Assembly (NCBI RefSeq): GCF_007751035.1
Contig: NZ_CP036433.1
Location: 7,049,001 to 7,113,000, forward strand
Source of the DNA: Lignipirellula cremea
Lineage (GTDB): Bacteria > Planctomycetota > Planctomycetia > Pirellulales > Pirellulaceae
Direction: 5' to 3'
Length of the DNA stretch: 64,000 bases
Positions within the stretch are counted from its first letter, which is position 1. Every line of letters begins with the position of its first letter. Shown piece after piece: positions 61,155 through 64,000 of this stretch. The position numbers and the translations under genes were made by a program. The notes beneath the pieces are model-generated. The model worked only from the letters and a program-made list of their open reading frames with translations. It was not told where the DNA came from and searched no databases.

Positions 61155-62609
61155 TTACGGAGCGACAGGATCCGTGCGCAGCGTCGGGTCGCCCTGCAGC
61201 TTTCGCCATGCGGCCAGCTGCTGTTGCAGGTCGGCGACGATGGCGGCGTGCTCCGGAGCGTCGACCAGGTTCTGCAGCTCATGCGGATCGGCCTGCAGGT
61301 CGAACAGTTGCCAGCGCTTGGCGACCGGATAATGAATCAGCTTCCAACGGTCGTTGCGCACCATCCTCTGGCTGCCAGTGAAGTAGCCGAAAATCCGGGC
61401 ATGGTGCGTCTGCTTCTCCCCTCGCAGCACCGCCGCAAAACTCTCGGCCGTCACCGCTTCCGGAATGGCGATCCCGGCCAGCTCACAGGTGGTGGGATAC
61501 AGCTCGCGCAGGTACACCTGGGCCGTAGTGCGCACGCCCGGTTTGATGCCGGGTCCGCTGATCAGCAAAGGGGTGTTGATGGTGTGCTCGTACATGTTCT
61601 GCTTGCCGCGCAGGCCGTGGCTGCCGACCGCCATGCCGTGGTCGCTGGAATAGATCACGTACGTTCGGTCGCGCTGGCCTGTCTCCTCCAGTCGGGTCAG
61701 GATGCGGCCGACCTGGTGGTCCAGATCATCGATCACCGCATAGTACAGCCGCAGCACGTCCCGAACGGCGGCCGGTGTGCGGGGCCATTCCATGAGGCGT
61801 TCGTCGCGCCCTTCCAGGTTGCCATGATCGAAAGGGTGCCGCGGCAGAAAGTTGGCCGGCAGTTGCATCTGATCCGCATGGTACTTGCCGGCGGTGCTGG
61901 TCGGAGTGAAGAGCGGGTCGTGCGGCGCGGTGAAGTTCACCATGAGCAGCCAGGGCTGATCGCCCGCCTTGTCGATGATGCTGATCGCCGCATCGGCGAA
62001 CTTCGCGCTGATGTCAGGCGTGAGTCCGACGCCCTGATCCGGGTGCCTGGTGCGACCGTCGCCTGACTGGAACATCCAGCCGCGATACCCGGTGACAGGC
62101 ACGCCGCGGTCATCGGTCTGGTCGACCGGGTGCAGCTTCCCGTCGCCGTGATAATAGAAGCCAGCGACTCCGGTAAAGCCGCACTCCGCCGGCTTGGGCC
62201 GCATATGCCATTTGCCCACGGTGTAGGTGGCGTAACCCGCCGCGGCGAAGGTAGCGGGCCAGAAGGAAACGCCGTCGGCAAAGTTCAGGTTGCCCAGCCC
62301 CGTGACGCCGTTTTCCCAGCCATGCTGGCCGGTGAGAATCTCGGACCGACTGACCCAGCAGATGGGATAAGAGCAAGTCGCCCGGGTGAAGGACATCCCT
62401 TCGCGGACCAGGCGATCCAGGCTGGGCGTGGAGATCTGCTGGTTGCCGAGCGCCGCGATCGTATCGCCGCGCTGATCATCCGCCAGCAGGAACAGGAAGT
62501 TCGGTCGTTCGGCCCCCGCCGCTTGCGGTCCGGACCCGGCCAGCCGCAGTCCGCCCAGCAGCAAGAGGGCAGAGATCGCCAGGCAACGTCCTGCAGTTCC
62601 GCGCGGCAT
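61155..62609 (-). CDS. secreted sulfatase
   Basis: 484 residues with signal peptide (MPRGTAGRCLAISALLLLGG to about residue 33). ERPNFLFLLADDQRGDTIAA holds the metal aspartates. The formylglycine region reads CSYPICWVSRSEILTG, so the modified residue is C84 in C84-W-V-S-R88; the third position is valine rather than proline or alanine. VIYSSDHGMAVGSHGLRGKQ carries the C-terminal metal D/H pair. Start 62609 has AAAGGA upstream. It follows the PQQ-like gene by 67 bp and is probably co-transcribed. Confidence 0.9.
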   Translation of the reverse strand: MPRGTAGRCLAISALLLLGGLRLAGSGPQAAGAERPNFLFLLADDQRGDTIAALGNQQISTPSLDRLVREGMSFTRATCSYPICWVSRSEILTGQHGWENGVTGLGNLNFADGVSFWPATFAAAGYATYTVGKWHMRPKPAECGFTGVAGFYYHGDGKLHPVDQTDDRGVPVTGYRGWMFQSGDGRTRHPDQGVGLTPDISAKFADAAISIIDKAGDQPWLLMVNFTAPHDPLFTPTSTAGKYHADQMQLPANFLPRHPFDHGNLEGRDERLMEWPRTPAAVRDVLRLYYAVIDDLDHQVGRILTRLEETGQRDRTYVIYSSDHGMAVGSHGLRGKQNMYEHTINTPLLISGPGIKPGVRTTAQVYLRELYPTTCELAGIAIPEAVTAESFAAVLRGEKQTHHARIFGYFTGSQRMVRNDRWKLIHYPVAKRWQLFDLQADPHELQNLVDAPEHAAIVADLQQQLAAWRKLQGDPTLRTDPVAP

Positions 62610-62676
62610 CGTTTTTCCTTTCGGCGCATGGCCGGCTCTGGCGACTCCAACTTCGACTTCGACTTCGAAAAATCGC

Positions 62677-63900
62677 TTACTGATTGATGCGGTACAGGTG
62701 GGTATCGGTCCGCAGCAGCAGGGCGCCTTCGATCGGGGCGGGCGTGGCCAGAGTGCGGCCGGGCAGCGTGTTGACGGCCAACTCTTTGTACTCTTTGCCG
62801 GCGGCGAAAACCGTCGTGACGCCTTCTTCGCTCAGGGCGTAGATGCGACCGGCGGCCAGCAAGGGCGAGGCCGAATAGTTGCCGCCGACCCGTTCCTGCC
62901 AGACCTGCTCGCCCGTTTTCGCATCCAGACAGACGGCCACGCCGCGATCGCTGACCAGATACAACGCGTCGTCGACGACCAGCGGGGACGGACTGTGCGG
63001 GGCGCCACGGTCGGTCGTCCAGGCGACATGCGTCTCGCTGACATTGCCTCGTCCGGTCGGACGAATCGCATACAGCACCGGCCGGTTAAAGCCGGAAGAA
63101 ACAAACACCAGGCCGCTGCCATAAGCGGGCCGCGGGGTCACTGAATAGCCGCCCGGGTAATCGACCCGCCAGAGTTCTTCGCCTGTCAGCGGGTTATAGC
63201 TGGACACGCCGCCGGCGCCGGGGCAGACGGCCTGCGGGACGCCGTCGACTTCGATCAGCAGCGGAGTACTAAAGGCGAACTTCTTCCCGTCGTTTTCCGG
63301 CCGGGCGGTGCGCCACAACTCTTCGCCGGTGCGCTTGTCGAGACCCGTCACAAACGGTTCCGAACTGCCGTCGCAAATGATGATCAGCACGTCCTGGTAC
63401 ACCACGGGCGATCCGCCCGGGCCGTGGACATGGGGGTAATCAATTTTGGTGCGCCAGACGGGCTCTCCGGCGGTGGTCAGGCAGGCGGTGCCGTAGTTGC
63501 CGAAGTGCACATAGACGCGATCGTCTTCCAGGACAGGCGTCGGCGAGGCATGGCTGTTCTTGTTATGGATGCGGCCGACCGTCTCCAGGTGCAGCACCTC
63601 CACGTTCTGCAGTTCGCGGCCCGTTTCTAGATCCAGACTGATCAGCCGCAAGCTGGCGCCGTCTTCGCTGGCGGTCGTCAGCCAGATACGACCGTCGGCG
63701 ACAACGGGCGACGACCAGCCCAGACCGGCGATCGGAACTTTCCAGGCGATGTTGGCCGAATCTTCCGACCAGGTCAGCGGGGCCGCCTGCACTTGCGACA
63801 ACCCCTGGCCGCCGGGACCACGGAACTGGGGCCATTCCTGGGCCAGTGCCGGTAAAGGAAGGCAAAGCAGGGAAAGGAAGAAAACGCGAGAAACAGACAT
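62677..63900 (-). CDS. secreted PQQ-like beta-propeller protein
   Basis: 407 residues with a signal peptide (MSVSRVFFLSLLCLPLPALA). Propeller blades are seen as WPQFRGPGGQGLSQ, GLDKRTGEELWRTARPENDG, YNPLTGEELWRVDYPGGYSV and VCLDAKTGEQVWQERVGGNY; the tryptophan-docking motif GxxxW repeats at least five times. No dehydrogenase active site is visible, so it is more likely a binding or scaffold protein, as is common in planctomycetes. Start 63900 begins the signal peptide; the frame is open further upstream. Confidence 0.85.
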   Translation of the reverse strand: MSVSRVFFLSLLCLPLPALAQEWPQFRGPGGQGLSQVQAAPLTWSEDSANIAWKVPIAGLGWSSPVVADGRIWLTTASEDGASLRLISLDLETGRELQNVEVLHLETVGRIHNKNSHASPTPVLEDDRVYVHFGNYGTACLTTAGEPVWRTKIDYPHVHGPGGSPVVYQDVLIIICDGSSEPFVTGLDKRTGEELWRTARPENDGKKFAFSTPLLIEVDGVPQAVCPGAGGVSSYNPLTGEELWRVDYPGGYSVTPRPAYGSGLVFVSSGFNRPVLYAIRPTGRGNVSETHVAWTTDRGAPHSPSPLVVDDALYLVSDRGVAVCLDAKTGEQVWQERVGGNYSASPLLAAGRIYALSEEGVTTVFAAGKEYKELAVNTLPGRTLATPAPIEGALLLRTDTHLYRINQ

Positions 63901-64000
63901 GGGCGACGATCCCGTGGAAGGAAAACCGGTGGGCAAATGAATGGGGGAGGACGTCGCCAGGCGAACGTCGCCCTTATTGTGCCCCCGTCGCCGACCGGCG

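Overview
The window is a high-GC bacterial chromosome segment that looks like a planctomycete of the Pirellulales type. The evidence is gene content: Tat-exported Gfo/Idh/MocA oxidoreductase paired with a DUF1080 (3-keto-disaccharide hydrolase-like) lipase/glucanase-fold protein, a Tat-exported sugar isomerase-like TIM barrel, two secreted sulfatases, PQQ-like beta-propeller proteins, an alpha-2-macroglobulin next to an ECF sigma factor, and short Shine-Dalgarno sites with frequent GTG starts. No rRNA, tRNA or CRISPR was recognised. The species assignment is inference only.

Layout. 1-2.8 kb: tail of an unknown gene, a lower-GC pentapeptide-like gene, and the wreck of an integron-type tyrosine integrase split by a small inverted-repeat element, followed by intergenic repeats. 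2.8-9.0 kb: a same-strand cluster of PspA/IM30, a Ycf46/Vps4-like AAA ATPase, a 96-residue helical protein, a membrane-anchored NMT1/SsuA-type binding protein fused to an OmpA peptidoglycan-binding domain, and an SsuC-type permease; no ABC ATPase is present. 9.3-23.9 kb: housekeeping and accessory genes (VOC protein, Gfo/Idh/MocA-DUF1080 pair, TIM-barrel isomerase, TPR lipoprotein, PNPOx-like protein, orphan OppF, class I fructose-1,6-bisphosphatase, S11 DD-carboxypeptidase, sulfatase, DUF1080, VanZ, lipoate ligase-like, DUF4190-like). 24.2-26.9 kb: an oversized AGCS sodium:amino-acid symporter with a winged-helix-like insertion. 27.3-33.8 kb: an iron-sulfur assembly locus sufR-nuoB-sufC-sufB-sufD-Rieske-sufT.

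34-39.5 kb: HisN/IMPase-like phosphatase, a thioredoxin-fold protein without its CXXC, a membrane-anchored beta-propeller and protoporphyrinogen oxidase. 39.5-41.7 kb: btaA and btaB, predicting betaine lipid (DGTS) synthesis. 41.9-49.6 kb: a same-strand block of ECF sigma factor, a 1621-residue alpha-2-macroglobulin carrying an anti-sigma-like N-terminus, and two tandem 286-residue paralogues. 49.9-64 kb: IMPase, glucose dehydrogenase-like protein, a polytopic membrane protein, M20 amidohydrolase, BASS-type symporter, mnmA, Tat amidohydrolase, DNase I-fold protein, sulfatase and PQQ-like protein.

Two features run across the whole window. A complex palindromic intergenic repeat (core CTTTCACTCCGTGAAAG followed by GAACGCGTACTTTC) occurs at about ten places, always at gene 3' ends or between same-strand genes and never between divergent genes. 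One copy is interrupted by a 159-bp MITE with perfect 16-bp terminal inverted repeats and a 5-bp target duplication. The best candidates for an undescribed system are the PspA-AAA-OmpA/SBP-permease cluster and the sigma/anti-sigma-macroglobulin unit.
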